Below, in pieces: positions 7,768 to 16,352 of a stretch of DNA of 64,000 nucleotides (within the stretch, counting starts at the first letter, position 1; every line of letters begins with the position of its first letter). This stretch comes from SZUA-430 sp964647355. GTDB lineage: Bacteria > Pseudomonadota > Alphaproteobacteria > Micropepsales > Micropepsaceae. The notes beneath the pieces were generated by a model. That model was not told the origin of the DNA and ran no database searches. It saw only the letters and a program-made list of their open reading frames with translations. The stretch lies in NCBI GenBank assembly GCA_964647355.1, contig CAZYGK010000003.1:1-64000 (forward strand). The letters are read 5' to 3'. A program made the translations under genes and the position numbers.

Positions 7768-8574
7768 ATGCGTGGGGTTTCGGTTCTGATCTGCGCGGGC
7801 GCGCTCGCACTCTCGTTGAGCGCGCGCGCGAGTGCTGCGCCGTTCGACGCCGTCGAGCGTCTCGCCGCCGACAAGGCCGCCGCCGTCACGCTGCTCAAAG
7901 CCCGCGCCGAACGCCAACTTGCGCTCGCCGCCGGCGACCGCCTGTTCGCCGCCTACCTGAACGCCGCCTCGCTCGCCGAAGCAGCCCGCCTGCAGCCGCG
8001 CATCGCCGCGATGCTCGCGACGCTCGTCGGCCGCTATGGCGTCCGCGAAGTCGCCGTCGTCGACCGCAGCGGCACGTTCCTCGCCCGCGTCGGCAACGTC
8101 GACCGCACGGTCGCAAGCCTCGACGCCAAGACCAGCCCGCTGCTGCTCGCCGGCTTCGCCGCCGCACCGCATCAAGCCGCCTCGCTGCAAACCGCGCTCC
8201 GCGCCGATCTCGTCGCACCGGTCGCGCACCGCGGCCAGATCGAATTCGTCCTCGCCGCCCGCCAAGATTTCGCGAGCTATCGCAGCGCGCTCGGCTACGC
8301 CACCACCGACGACCGCTACGCCGTTTTGACGGACGCGAAAGGCATCGTCCTCGCGCACGGCCGCAACGGCACCGCGGGCGACACCGCCATCGTCGCGGGC
8401 GTGACGCTTGCCGCCATCCGCAAGGCCGCGCCCGCGGGCAGCGGCGAAGTCGTCGGCGGCGAATACCGCTATCGCGTGAGCCACCGCCCGGTCGGCCACT
8501 GGACCGTCATTGCCGTCGAGCGCATCCCCGCGCCGCGGCGCTGCCATGCTGAAGGAGCCCGCCTATGTGGCTAA
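7768..8574 (+). CDS. Secreted Cache-like sensor-domain protein
   Basis: A 268-residue protein with a clear signal peptide (residues 1-23, ending ARASA) and no second membrane span. The middle reads like a PAS-like Cache/PDC extracellular sensor domain: long helix, then VAVVDRSGTFLARVG, a second RYAVLTDAKGIVLAHG strand pair and the closing GHWTVIAVE. It overlaps the start of the next gene by ten bases. It may be a periplasmic partner of that histidine kinase, or a detached sensor domain from an ancestral fusion. Ligand unknown. Confidence 0.6.
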   Translation: MRGVSVLICAGALALSLSARASAAPFDAVERLAADKAAAVTLLKARAERQLALAAGDRLFAAYLNAASLAEAARLQPRIAAMLATLVGRYGVREVAVVDRSGTFLARVGNVDRTVASLDAKTSPLLLAGFAAAPHQAASLQTALRADLVAPVAHRGQIEFVLAARQDFASYRSALGYATTDDRYAVLTDAKGIVLAHGRNGTAGDTAIVAGVTLAAIRKAAPAGSGEVVGGEYRYRVSHRPVGHWTVIAVERIPAPRRCHAEGARLCG

Positions 8575-10370
8575 GGGGTAAGATCAACGCTGCGCTTCTG
8601 ATCTGCATCGGCGGACCGCTGGCGCTCGGCTTCGGCGCAATCTGGTTCGGCACGCAAGAAACGATGCACCGCGCCGGCTCGCACGAAATCGAAACCGCGA
8701 CCGCGGCCGCGGCGAGCGCCATCGAAGATCGTGCAGGCCTGAACCTGCGCCACCTGACGGCGTGGAGCAAACTCTCCGTCATGCAGGACGTGCTGATCGG
8801 CGGCGAAGGCGGCGAACTCTCGCGCACGCTCGCAAGCTTCGCCAAGCAGTACCCGGATTTCGCAAGCCTCATCGTCACCGACGCGCAAGGCGCCATCGTC
8901 GCTTCGTCCGCGAACCTGCAAGGCAGCATCAGCGCCGACGACGGCTTCCGCACCGCCGCCTCCGGCCGTATCTATCAAAGCCCGCTCGCGCTCCGCCCCG
9001 GCGACAAGAAGGAAACGCTGTCCTTCACCGTGCCACTGATCGCCCGCCACGACGGCCAAACCGTGATCGGCACGCTGACCGGCATACTCGATATCGGCGC
9101 GATCCTGAAAACCGTGCTGGCCCCGACCGCGCTCGCCGCCGACGGCAACGCACTGGTCCTGACGAAGAAGAACGGCCAAGTCGCCTTCGCCTCGCGCACC
9201 GACGCGACGCTTCTGGAAGCCCTCCACGATGCCCCGGTCGACGGCACGATCGCTTGGCGCGGCGAACCGCACTTCGTGGCAAGCATCGCGTTGAAGCGCA
9301 AGTCGCTGCCGCAGGACCTCGGCCTCACCGCAACCGGCATCACGCCGGCGGCCGCCATCCTCGCCGCAACCGACGCGCTCTCGAACAGGTTCCTGATCGT
9401 GGCGGGCCTCGCCGTGATCGCAGCCTTCGTGCTCGCGTGGATTTGGACGACCCCGCTCGTCGACCTTGGGCTCGCGATGGAAGCCCTCGCCCGCGGCAAT
9501 TCGCTCTATCGCGGCCCGCAGACGAAGGAAACCGACGCGTTCCACCCGATGGCGCGGGCGTTCGAAATGTTCCGCCAGATGAAGATCGTGCGCGACAAGC
9601 TCTGGGCTCGCGAACGCGATCTCACCCGCGCCAAAGAAGACGCCGAAGCCGCCCTGAAGGCGAAGTCGGAGCACATCGCAAGCCTAAGCCACGCCTTGAG
9701 CGAGCAGCTCTCGACCATCATGCGTCTCTCCGAGTTGATCAACCGCGAGACCCTGGAAGCTGCCACCGGCGAAACCCGATCGACCTACGCGCACGAAATC
9801 GGCCGCACCGGCGCCTCCCTGCTCGCCGTAATCAACGACCTCTTCGATCTCTCCGAAGTCGAAGCGGGCCACGTCGTCCTGAAGGAATCCTCGGTCGACC
9901 TGACGAAGCTCGTCAGCGAATGCTGCACCGACGCGCAACCGGCCGCGTTCAAAGCGCAAGTGACGCTCGGCCATGACGGCATCACGAGCCCGATGATCGT
10001 GCGCTGCGACGCGCCGAAGATGAAGCACGTTCTCGCGAACCTGCTCTCGAACGCGATCAAGTTCACGCCCGAGGGCGGCCTCGTGACCGTTCATCTGCGC
10101 CTCTCCGGCGAAGGCTGCCCGATCGTCTCGGTACAAGACACCGGCATCGGCATGGAACCGAGCCTGACGCCCGTCGCCGCCACGATCGTCGACACGAACG
10201 CGCCCGGCCATCACGGCGCCGGCCTCGGCCTGCCGCTCGCCCGCCAGCTGGTCGAACTGCACCAAGGCGCCCTCGAGATCGAAAGCGAACCCGGCGTCGG
10301 CACCGTTGTCACCGTAGCGCTACCCGCCGAACGCCTGGTCGCGACGGCCGCGGAGCGCTTGAGCGCCTAG
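8565..10370 (+). CDS. Histidine kinase-like protein with degenerate H-box
   Basis: Protein of 601 residues: transmembrane segment at about 11-30, Cache-like periplasmic domain about 45-270, second membrane segment about 282-302, HAMP-like/helical linker, HisKA-like helices and an intact HATPase_c domain (N-box LANLLSNAIKFT, G1 VQDTGIGM, G2 GAGLGLPLA). The H-box reads SLSHALSEQLSTIM near residue 376: the His is kept, but the following Glu and the Thr/Pro of HELRTPL are replaced. Those residues matter for autokinase and phosphatase activity in this family, so activity may be altered. GAAGGAG supports the ATG at 8565. No response regulator gene lies adjacent. Confidence 0.85.
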   Translation: MWLRGKINAALLICIGGPLALGFGAIWFGTQETMHRAGSHEIETATAAAASAIEDRAGLNLRHLTAWSKLSVMQDVLIGGEGGELSRTLASFAKQYPDFASLIVTDAQGAIVASSANLQGSISADDGFRTAASGRIYQSPLALRPGDKKETLSFTVPLIARHDGQTVIGTLTGILDIGAILKTVLAPTALAADGNALVLTKKNGQVAFASRTDATLLEALHDAPVDGTIAWRGEPHFVASIALKRKSLPQDLGLTATGITPAAAILAATDALSNRFLIVAGLAVIAAFVLAWIWTTPLVDLGLAMEALARGNSLYRGPQTKETDAFHPMARAFEMFRQMKIVRDKLWARERDLTRAKEDAEAALKAKSEHIASLSHALSEQLSTIMRLSELINRETLEAATGETRSTYAHEIGRTGASLLAVINDLFDLSEVEAGHVVLKESSVDLTKLVSECCTDAQPAAFKAQVTLGHDGITSPMIVRCDAPKMKHVLANLLSNAIKFTPEGGLVTVHLRLSGEGCPIVSVQDTGIGMEPSLTPVAATIVDTNAPGHHGAGLGLPLARQLVELHQGALEIESEPGVGTVVTVALPAERLVATAAERLSA

Positions 10371-10394
10371 AGCGTTCGTTCTCAAACCAAAATC

Positions 10395-10541
10395 TTGTCA
10401 TCCCGGCCGAGCGGAGCGGAGCGAAGCGAGAGCCGGGACCCAGGTGAGCAACGCGAGGCCTCGCCTGGCCCCCTAGGTCCCGGCTCGCAAGCTACGCCAC
10501 GCTGCTGACGCAGCGCGCTGCGCTAGCGTCCGGGATGACAA
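10395..10541. repeat. Long inverted repeat, family E
   Basis: Outer arms TTGTCATCCCGG and CCGGGATGACAA, with inner GAGCCGGGACCCAGG against CCTAGGTCCCGGCTC. Between them are short GGAGC repeats and a CTGCGCTAGCG stretch. This GTCATCCCGG..CCGGGATGAC structure is a widespread intergenic repeat type in alphaproteobacteria. It separates the histidine kinase from a convergent regulator gene and could shape the 3' ends of both transcripts. Confidence 0.75.
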
Positions 10542-10558
10542 CCATTGGATTGGGCCTG

Positions 10559-11386
10559 CTAACTCTTCCCCATCGCCCGGAACATCTGCTCCGTCGCCGC
10601 ATCCGCCGGGAACAGGCTCTCGATCCGAAGCTCGTCCGCCGTCACGTCTTGCGCCGTGCCGAACGTCGCGATCACGGTGAAGAGCGAGATCTTCATCCCG
10701 TCCTTCTCCATCTCGAGCGGCAATACGGGCACGAGCGCCGCATCCTCAGCCGCCCACAGCGTCTCCGCATCCTGATGCTGCGCAAGCTCGGCGAGAACCG
10801 CCTTCATCTCCGCCCCGCCCAGCGCCTCCGCTTCGCGCTGCGCCCGGTGCCACAACAGCGGCCCGACCAAGCTCCAGTTCGTCACCCACGGCTTGATGCC
10901 TTTCGGGTGAAAGAAGAGCCGCATCAAATTGCGCTCCGGCCCTCCGACACGCGCCCACAGATCGTCGCCCAGCATCACGCCCATCATCTCGAATGGCCGG
11001 TTCGCCATGCGGATGTTCCACGCCCGGTCGATCGCGATCGCGGGATATGGCTCGGCGTTCGCGAGCATGACCTTGACCGCGTTCATGACCAGCGCCATCT
11101 GCGGATCGTCGAGCGGCCGCGCGCGGAACACCGGCGCGAAGCCCGCCGCGGTCAGCCAATCGTTCCGCTCCCGCAACGGCACCTCCAACGTCTCGCTCAG
11201 TTGCAGGATCATCGTGCGCGACGGCTTCGCACGGCCCGACTCCAAGAAGCTCACATGCCGCTGCGAAACCCCCGACGCGAGCGCAAGCTCGAGCTGCGAC
11301 ATCCGCCGCTTCGTTCGCCACGTCTTCAGCAGCTGCGGAAACGCCTCGCCCGCCTGCCGCACCGCATCCATCGTCGAGAGGGTCAT
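10559..11386 (-). CDS. XRE-HTH regulator with MmyB-like domain
   Basis: A 275-residue protein. Residues about 18-75 form an XRE helix-turn-helix (LKTWRTKRRMSQLELALASG, SQRHVSFLESGRAKPS). Residues about 100-270 form the MmyB-like ligand-binding domain (AIAIDRAWNIRMANRPFEMM and following). The MmyB domain is a PAS-related module in alphaproteobacterial and actinobacterial regulators and is thought to bind a lipid or small molecule. The family usually controls a neighbouring metabolic gene, but no obvious target adjoins it; the divergent neighbour is the small membrane protein at 11506. Confidence 0.85.
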   Translation of the reverse strand: MTLSTMDAVRQAGEAFPQLLKTWRTKRRMSQLELALASGVSQRHVSFLESGRAKPSRTMILQLSETLEVPLRERNDWLTAAGFAPVFRARPLDDPQMALVMNAVKVMLANAEPYPAIAIDRAWNIRMANRPFEMMGVMLGDDLWARVGGPERNLMRLFFHPKGIKPWVTNWSLVGPLLWHRAQREAEALGGAEMKAVLAELAQHQDAETLWAAEDAALVPVLPLEMEKDGMKISLFTVIATFGTAQDVTADELRIESLFPADAATEQMFRAMGKS

Positions 11387-11505
11387 GAGCCTTACTCCTG
11401 CTGAAGGCCATACTTGCGGCTCACGCTCATCCGTTCAATGACCTCGAAGGTAATTGCGGGAATAACCGGATCGGCGCTTCTTGGGACCGTCCTAAGGAGG
11501 CACCC

Positions 11506-11820
11506 ATGTCCAACCGTCTGATCGCACTTCTTATCGTAATCGCAGCATTTGCCGCCCTCACCGCCATGGCGCTGCTCGACGTCGGCTATTTCGGCATCCT
11601 GGAACCGCACTTCCAAACCTGGGGCGGCGGCCAAGTCTTCGCCGACCTCGTCATCATGTGTGTGCTCGGCATCGTCTGGATGCTGGCCGACAGCCGCACG
11701 AGCGGCGTCAACGCCTGGCCGTTCGTCGTCGCGACGTTGTTCCTGGGCTCGTTCGGCCCGCTGCTCTATCTCGTTGCCCGCGAGCTGAAGGCAACCAATG
11801 CCTCACGCCAAGGCGCGTGA
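11506..11820 (+). CDS. Small membrane protein, DUF2834-like
   Basis: A 104-residue protein with three hydrophobic segments (residues about 5-25, 45-62, 72-92), the last carrying GSFGPLLYLVAREL, as in DUF2834-type integral membrane proteins. AAGGAGG lies seven bases before the ATG. Function unknown. The 3' end overlaps the 3' end of the convergent HupE gene by 18 bases. Confidence 0.6.
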   Translation: MSNRLIALLIVIAAFAALTAMALLDVGYFGILEPHFQTWGGGQVFADLVIMCVLGIVWMLADSRTSGVNAWPFVVATLFLGSFGPLLYLVARELKATNASRQGA

Positions 11821-12972
11821 CACGAACCAAAACGTCCCGAGCGCGAACAAGAAGGCCGCCGCCGCATCGAACGCGAGCGGCGGCATTTCCTTGAACACCC
11901 GCCGCGCGCCCCAGAGCAGTCCGCCGAGAACGGCGAGCGCCGTCAACTGTCCAAGCTCCACCCCAATGTTGAACGCAAGCAGCGTCCACACGAGGTTAGC
12001 GGGCGGTATCTCCATCTCGAGCAACGGCCCCGCAAACCCGGCACCGTGCGCAAGCCCGAACACCGTTGCAATCGCGGGTGCCAAATACGGCGCGTCGGCC
12101 TTCGCGTAAGACATCGCCGCCGCAAACACGGCGAGCCCAAGCAGCACCGACCACGCCAGCACCGGCAACCCGAAGAGCCACGCCAGCAGCGGCAGCATCG
12201 CGATGCCGCCCGCTCCGATCAAGCCGTACCACTGCGGGGTGCCGCGCACGCGCCTCAGCGCATCGCCGGCAGCCCAGGCGACGGTGAACCCGATCAACGC
12301 CTCGATCGCTGCCGTGTCCGGCTTCAGCACGTTGAACGCGACAAGTGCCAACGTCACCGAATGCCCGAGCGTAAACCCGGTCACGGCAATCAGGATGCGC
12401 CACAACCCGCCAGCCAGCATCGCAAGCGCAATCAAAAACGCGATGTGATCGACGCCCGAAAGCACGTGCTCGAACCCGAGGTACAGGAAGCTGCCGAACG
12501 AACTCGGCGCCGCCGCATCGCCGCCGATCGGAAAAAACGTCTTGCCCTGCGTGAGCACGCCCTCGCGCACACCCTCTTTGCTCGTCACGCGGATGTAGTG
12601 CACATGACTGACCGAAACGCCGAAGAACGCACGGATCGTGAGCTCCCCCGGCGCCTCCGCGAACGGCTTGGCGCATTTGAACGCGATCTCCACCCGCATC
12701 TCGCCGCGCGGCGCACGAACCGGCTGGACGCTGGTACGCGTGCAAGCTGCGCCGGCTTGGGTGAGCGCGACCGTCGCCTCCAGCTCCCGCTTCAAAAGCA
12801 TCGCCAAATCCTGCGGCGTCTCGCTGAGCTGCGTCGCGCGATAGGCGTCGACTTGAAACACGCCCGCAACCGTGTCGCCGCTGATCGTCCACGTCGAGAA
12901 ACTCTGGCTGCGCGTATGCGCGTGCGCGGGCGCAGCGAGCAGCAACATCAGCAACGCGACGAAGATGCGCAT
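11803..12972 (-). CDS. HupE/UreJ family membrane protein with soluble N-domain
   Basis: A 389-residue protein: signal peptide 1-18, a beta-rich periplasmic domain to about residue 165, then six to seven transmembrane segments with the family motifs GFEHVLSGVDHIAFL, GFTLGHSVTL, FGLAHGAGFA and FNIGVELGQL. HupE/UreJ proteins are nickel (or other metal) permease-like; this long form with an extracytoplasmic domain is a separate subgroup whose cargo is not established. The start ATG overlaps the PPIase stop (TAATG), placing it last in a three-gene operon with DUF3604 and PPIase. No hydrogenase or urease gene is present, so a metal role is inferred only from family. Confidence 0.85.
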   Translation of the reverse strand: MRIFVALLMLLLAAPAHAHTRSQSFSTWTISGDTVAGVFQVDAYRATQLSETPQDLAMLLKRELEATVALTQAGAACTRTSVQPVRAPRGEMRVEIAFKCAKPFAEAPGELTIRAFFGVSVSHVHYIRVTSKEGVREGVLTQGKTFFPIGGDAAAPSSFGSFLYLGFEHVLSGVDHIAFLIALAMLAGGLWRILIAVTGFTLGHSVTLALVAFNVLKPDTAAIEALIGFTVAWAAGDALRRVRGTPQWYGLIGAGGIAMLPLLAWLFGLPVLAWSVLLGLAVFAAAMSYAKADAPYLAPAIATVFGLAHGAGFAGPLLEMEIPPANLVWTLLAFNIGVELGQLTALAVLGGLLWGARRVFKEMPPLAFDAAAAFLFALGTFWFVSRALA

Positions 12973-13829
12973 TACTTTACGGAATCCGCATACGTGATCC
13001 GCGCTGTCGCGCGCAAGGCTTTGAGGTAATCCTCAAACGCCTTCTCCGTCGCGCGCTTGCGCCACTCGTCGGCGACGACGGCCTTCACCGCTTCAAGCGG
13101 CGGTGGCGGCGCTTCGAAGCGGTCGATCAGATGCACGAACACGACACGCCGTCCGATCTCGATCGCAACCGTTTTGCCGGCGGTCAGCCCCAGCGCCGCA
13201 TCGCGCACCGAAGCCCCCGCATACTCCGCCACCTTGGCCGGGATGACCGGCCCGCCCGGCAGCAACACCGCCTCGCCACCCGTGCCCGCGATGCTCGCCT
13301 CGAACGGCTTGCCGGAATCGAGCGCCGCCTTGAACTTCGCGATCCCGTCAGCGCTCGCAGCGTCGAACGACACAGCGCGCACGGTGAGCAACGGCTGCGG
13401 CGCGATCAGCTTCGGCCGCTCGGCATAGAATTTCGCGAGCTCCTCGTCGCTAGGCTCGAGCTTCGCCGCATCGGCAACGGAAAGCTGCAACATCGCATTG
13501 ACGAGCGCCTTGCGCGACGGCGGATCGCTTTCGGGCAACCCGAGCTTCATCGCACGCCTGAGCAGCAACTCTTCGTCGATGATGCGCTCCAAGGCCTCGC
13601 GCCGCTCTTCGTCGGTCAACGGGTTGCGCTTCGCCGATGCCAGCCCCTCGATCGCCGTGTCGTAAACGGTGCGCGAAATCGGCACGCCGTCGACCACGGC
13701 GATCGCGTCGTCGTACTTCGCGACGGTCTCGCTGACGCCGAGCGCCGACCACATCGCGGCACCAAGCCCCAAGGCCGCCGCCGCGATCAGAAGGTAGTCG
13801 GTGACCGGCCGTTTCAGAACATCAACCAC
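12972..13829 (-). CDS. Membrane-anchored parvulin-type peptidyl-prolyl isomerase
   Basis: About 285 residues: a hydrophobic N-terminal anchor (residues about 10-30), a SurA-N-like helical region (ISRTVYDTAIEGLAS, EEELLLRRAMKLGLPESDP) and a parvulin-type rotamase region (PLLTVRAVSFD...FVHLIDRFEAPPPPLE). It probably helps fold exported proteins, here most likely its operon neighbours DUF3604 or HupE. The frame is open further upstream, but that part overlaps the DUF3604 gene; GTG at 13829 is chosen because it overlaps the DUF3604 stop by eight bases and leaves a normal anchor. The exact start is uncertain. Confidence 0.8.
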   Translation of the reverse strand: MVDVLKRPVTDYLLIAAAALGLGAAMWSALGVSETVAKYDDAIAVVDGVPISRTVYDTAIEGLASAKRNPLTDEERREALERIIDEELLLRRAMKLGLPESDPPSRKALVNAMLQLSVADAAKLEPSDEELAKFYAERPKLIAPQPLLTVRAVSFDAASADGIAKFKAALDSGKPFEASIAGTGGEAVLLPGGPVIPAKVAEYAGASVRDAALGLTAGKTVAIEIGRRVVFVHLIDRFEAPPPPLEAVKAVVADEWRKRATEKAFEDYLKALRATARITYADSVK

Positions 13830-16167
13830 CGCTGCCGCCAGCCGGTGCAGGCACTGCGGGCGCCGGAGCCGCCGCAGCCGCCGTGCCATAGTCGAGGTAG
13901 ATCGGCGACGACCACGCGCGATGCTCGGCAGGCGACGTACAGGCATCTTCGCCCGAACGATAGTCGCCGTAGCACAACGTCGCCTTGATGCACTTGCCGT
14001 TGCCGTCGCGCTCGCACTTCACGGGCTCCGCGTTGATCGTGGGCTCCCCCTCTTGGATCGCCTTCACGTAGTACAGCGCGTCGCGCTTGCCCTTCGTGTA
14101 TTCGGGATCGACGAACGAGAACGTGCAGCCGCCATGCGCGTCGGGCTTGCAAGTGTGCACCAGATAGCGGTCCTCGATCAGATCGGCGAGTGTCTCGCCC
14201 GCCTTCGTCTGCGGGCGGACCTTCACGACCTCGATCCGCGTGATCTTCCGCCGCTCGTCCGACGGGTTATAGCATTCGCCCGAACAGATGTTCTTGATCC
14301 GCTTCTCGTCCAACCCCGCCTTCGCGAAGTCCGGGCACCCCGGCTTCTGCTTGAACGCGCCGACCGCGCGCACCTCGAACGTCGGCGCTGTGTCCGTCGT
14401 CACCCGCCCGCCCATTGCGATCTTCTTGCCCTGGGAATCGACCGCGTTGAACCACAAGAGAATGCGCGGGCCCGACGTCGCATAGACCTCGCGCCGCTGC
14501 AGCGAATCCCAAATCGCCTCGCGCGACCGCTCGCTCGCATGTACGGCGGCCAGCCCGCCCGCCAGCCAGAACGACGACTGCCGCTCGAACTCCGTCAGCT
14601 GGAAGCCCGCCATCGTAAACAGTTCCTCGCGCGGAATGCGGCGCGATTGCGGATCGGGCTTGCCTTGATCCGGCAGCAAACGGTTGCGCCACGCTTCGCT
14701 GATCGCACCACCCGCTTCCGTGTTCTTGCGCCGGTCGACGGCCTTATAGCCCGTACCCGGCCGCGCACGGTGATTGTCGGACGAACCGATGAAGCCCCAA
14801 TTGAAGCGCGTCGCCTTGCCCGACGGATCGTCGAAATTCGACGTCGCAAGCCCCGCCTGAACCGAATTGGCAGCCCGGTGGTTGAACGGCGGCATGAAGC
14901 AATCCGTGCACTGCCCCGCATTGAGCCAGTCTTCCGGCGTCTCGCCGCCGACAGCCAAATGCCCCGCCACGCCCATATTCGCGTAGTCGTCGCGCGCCTG
15001 AACCGCCCGCTTCTCGCAATCGGCCGCCGCAACGCCCGCCTTCAGACAGCGCTCGCGGATGATCTCGCCCGCGCGCCAGCACGAGGGCGTATAGGTCTCC
15101 GTCGGCTGCGGACACGAAGCCGTTTGGCCGTCGGGATTGAGATTGACGTCCTTCCACGCGCGGTACTCTTCCGAGTTGCCGTGGCCTGAGAAGATTTCGA
15201 CGAGCGGGAACTTCTCCGGACGCTCGTTGGCCTTCAACGCCTTGTCCCAGGTCGTCCCGGGCGGTGTGTAAAAGCCCCACGTCGAGCCGTGCGGAATGAT
15301 CAGCGGAGTGAGCTTCTGCTCGTCATATAGCCGGCGCACCAACTCGCCCGGTGTTGTTGCCGTCTCGTAGCACGCCTTGTCGAGCTTGTCGGACGGCGTC
15401 TTCGCATCGCAATCGGGCACCGCCTGCGTCAGCCTGAGGAACTTGTTGAAGTCGAAATAAGCCTGCCGGTTCTGGAAGTCGAGCAGCGGTATGATCGGCG
15501 GGATGCCGAAGCTGGAGCGGAGCGCGGTCGAAGCCACCCCGCCCGCGCCAATGGCGCGCGGCGAAATCTTGTCGTCGTCGAGTTCCTTGAAGATGACGTT
15601 CTTATGCCCGAAATGCTCGTCCGGCAAACGGCCGACCTGCGTCCACTCGAAACCCACGAACGAGATTAAATCCGGGTTCGGCCCGTCGCCCGCGATTTTC
15701 TGGCAGGCACGAATCGAGTCCTTCGTACGCTCCCAACGCAGCGGCGTGACCGTCTCCGCGTGGTCCGTGATCGACCAGAAGTCGAGCGCCGAGCAGTAGC
15801 GGGCGAAGTCGCAGGCGTCGGCAACTGGATGCACACCCAGCCCACCCAGCATTGGCAGCGAGAACTGGAACGCGTCCGCCGAGAACGTCGTGTGCACATG
15901 CAAATCGCCGAACAGGATTTGATCGTTGGAGCCTTCCGGCGCAACCGCACGCGTTGCAGCCATGCGGCCCGTTACGACTTCGGCGGGAATCTGTTTGCCC
16001 TGGATCACGCCGGCATCGCGCTCGTCGCCGAACCACCCCTCGCGCGCGCCATACCAATAGAACCCGCCCGCGGCCGCGAGGATGAGCACCACGACCAAAA
16101 CCAAACCGATGATCCGCGCCACGCTTGCTCCCCCGAATGTGATCGCCCTTGGCGTTTGTTTCGCCAC
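13822..16167 (-). CDS. DUF3604 metal-dependent phosphoesterase-like protein
   Basis: A 781-residue protein with an N-terminal transmembrane anchor (about 18-40). GDLHVHTTFSADAF near residue 88 and FWSITDHAE near 130 are the PHP-type metal-binding motifs of the DUF3604 family, followed by the long family-specific body with many conserved Trp/His and several Cys residues. It probably hydrolyses a phosphoester or related bond outside the inner membrane; the substrate is unknown. It is the first gene of a coupled operon with PPIase and HupE/UreJ. The ATG at 16167 is directly followed by the anchor. Confidence 0.88.
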   Translation of the reverse strand: MAKQTPRAITFGGASVARIIGLVLVVVLILAAAGGFYWYGAREGWFGDERDAGVIQGKQIPAEVVTGRMAATRAVAPEGSNDQILFGDLHVHTTFSADAFQFSLPMLGGLGVHPVADACDFARYCSALDFWSITDHAETVTPLRWERTKDSIRACQKIAGDGPNPDLISFVGFEWTQVGRLPDEHFGHKNVIFKELDDDKISPRAIGAGGVASTALRSSFGIPPIIPLLDFQNRQAYFDFNKFLRLTQAVPDCDAKTPSDKLDKACYETATTPGELVRRLYDEQKLTPLIIPHGSTWGFYTPPGTTWDKALKANERPEKFPLVEIFSGHGNSEEYRAWKDVNLNPDGQTASCPQPTETYTPSCWRAGEIIRERCLKAGVAAADCEKRAVQARDDYANMGVAGHLAVGGETPEDWLNAGQCTDCFMPPFNHRAANSVQAGLATSNFDDPSGKATRFNWGFIGSSDNHRARPGTGYKAVDRRKNTEAGGAISEAWRNRLLPDQGKPDPQSRRIPREELFTMAGFQLTEFERQSSFWLAGGLAAVHASERSREAIWDSLQRREVYATSGPRILLWFNAVDSQGKKIAMGGRVTTDTAPTFEVRAVGAFKQKPGCPDFAKAGLDEKRIKNICSGECYNPSDERRKITRIEVVKVRPQTKAGETLADLIEDRYLVHTCKPDAHGGCTFSFVDPEYTKGKRDALYYVKAIQEGEPTINAEPVKCERDGNGKCIKATLCYGDYRSGEDACTSPAEHRAWSSPIYLDYGTAAAAAPAPAVPAPAGGSGG

Positions 16168-16352
16168 GGCCAGTGGTTCTTATCGGATTCGTACCAGAAT
16201 TCGGACTTTTTCCAAGCCATCCCCTGCCGCCTGCGGCATCGCCGTAACGGGGGAAAATCGCGGCATCGTGAACCAAAACGCCCCTCGATCCCGTTGCGTC
16301 ACCGCCCGCACTTCGACGACAACGGGCGCCTCTCGAAAGGGGACAGGATTCC

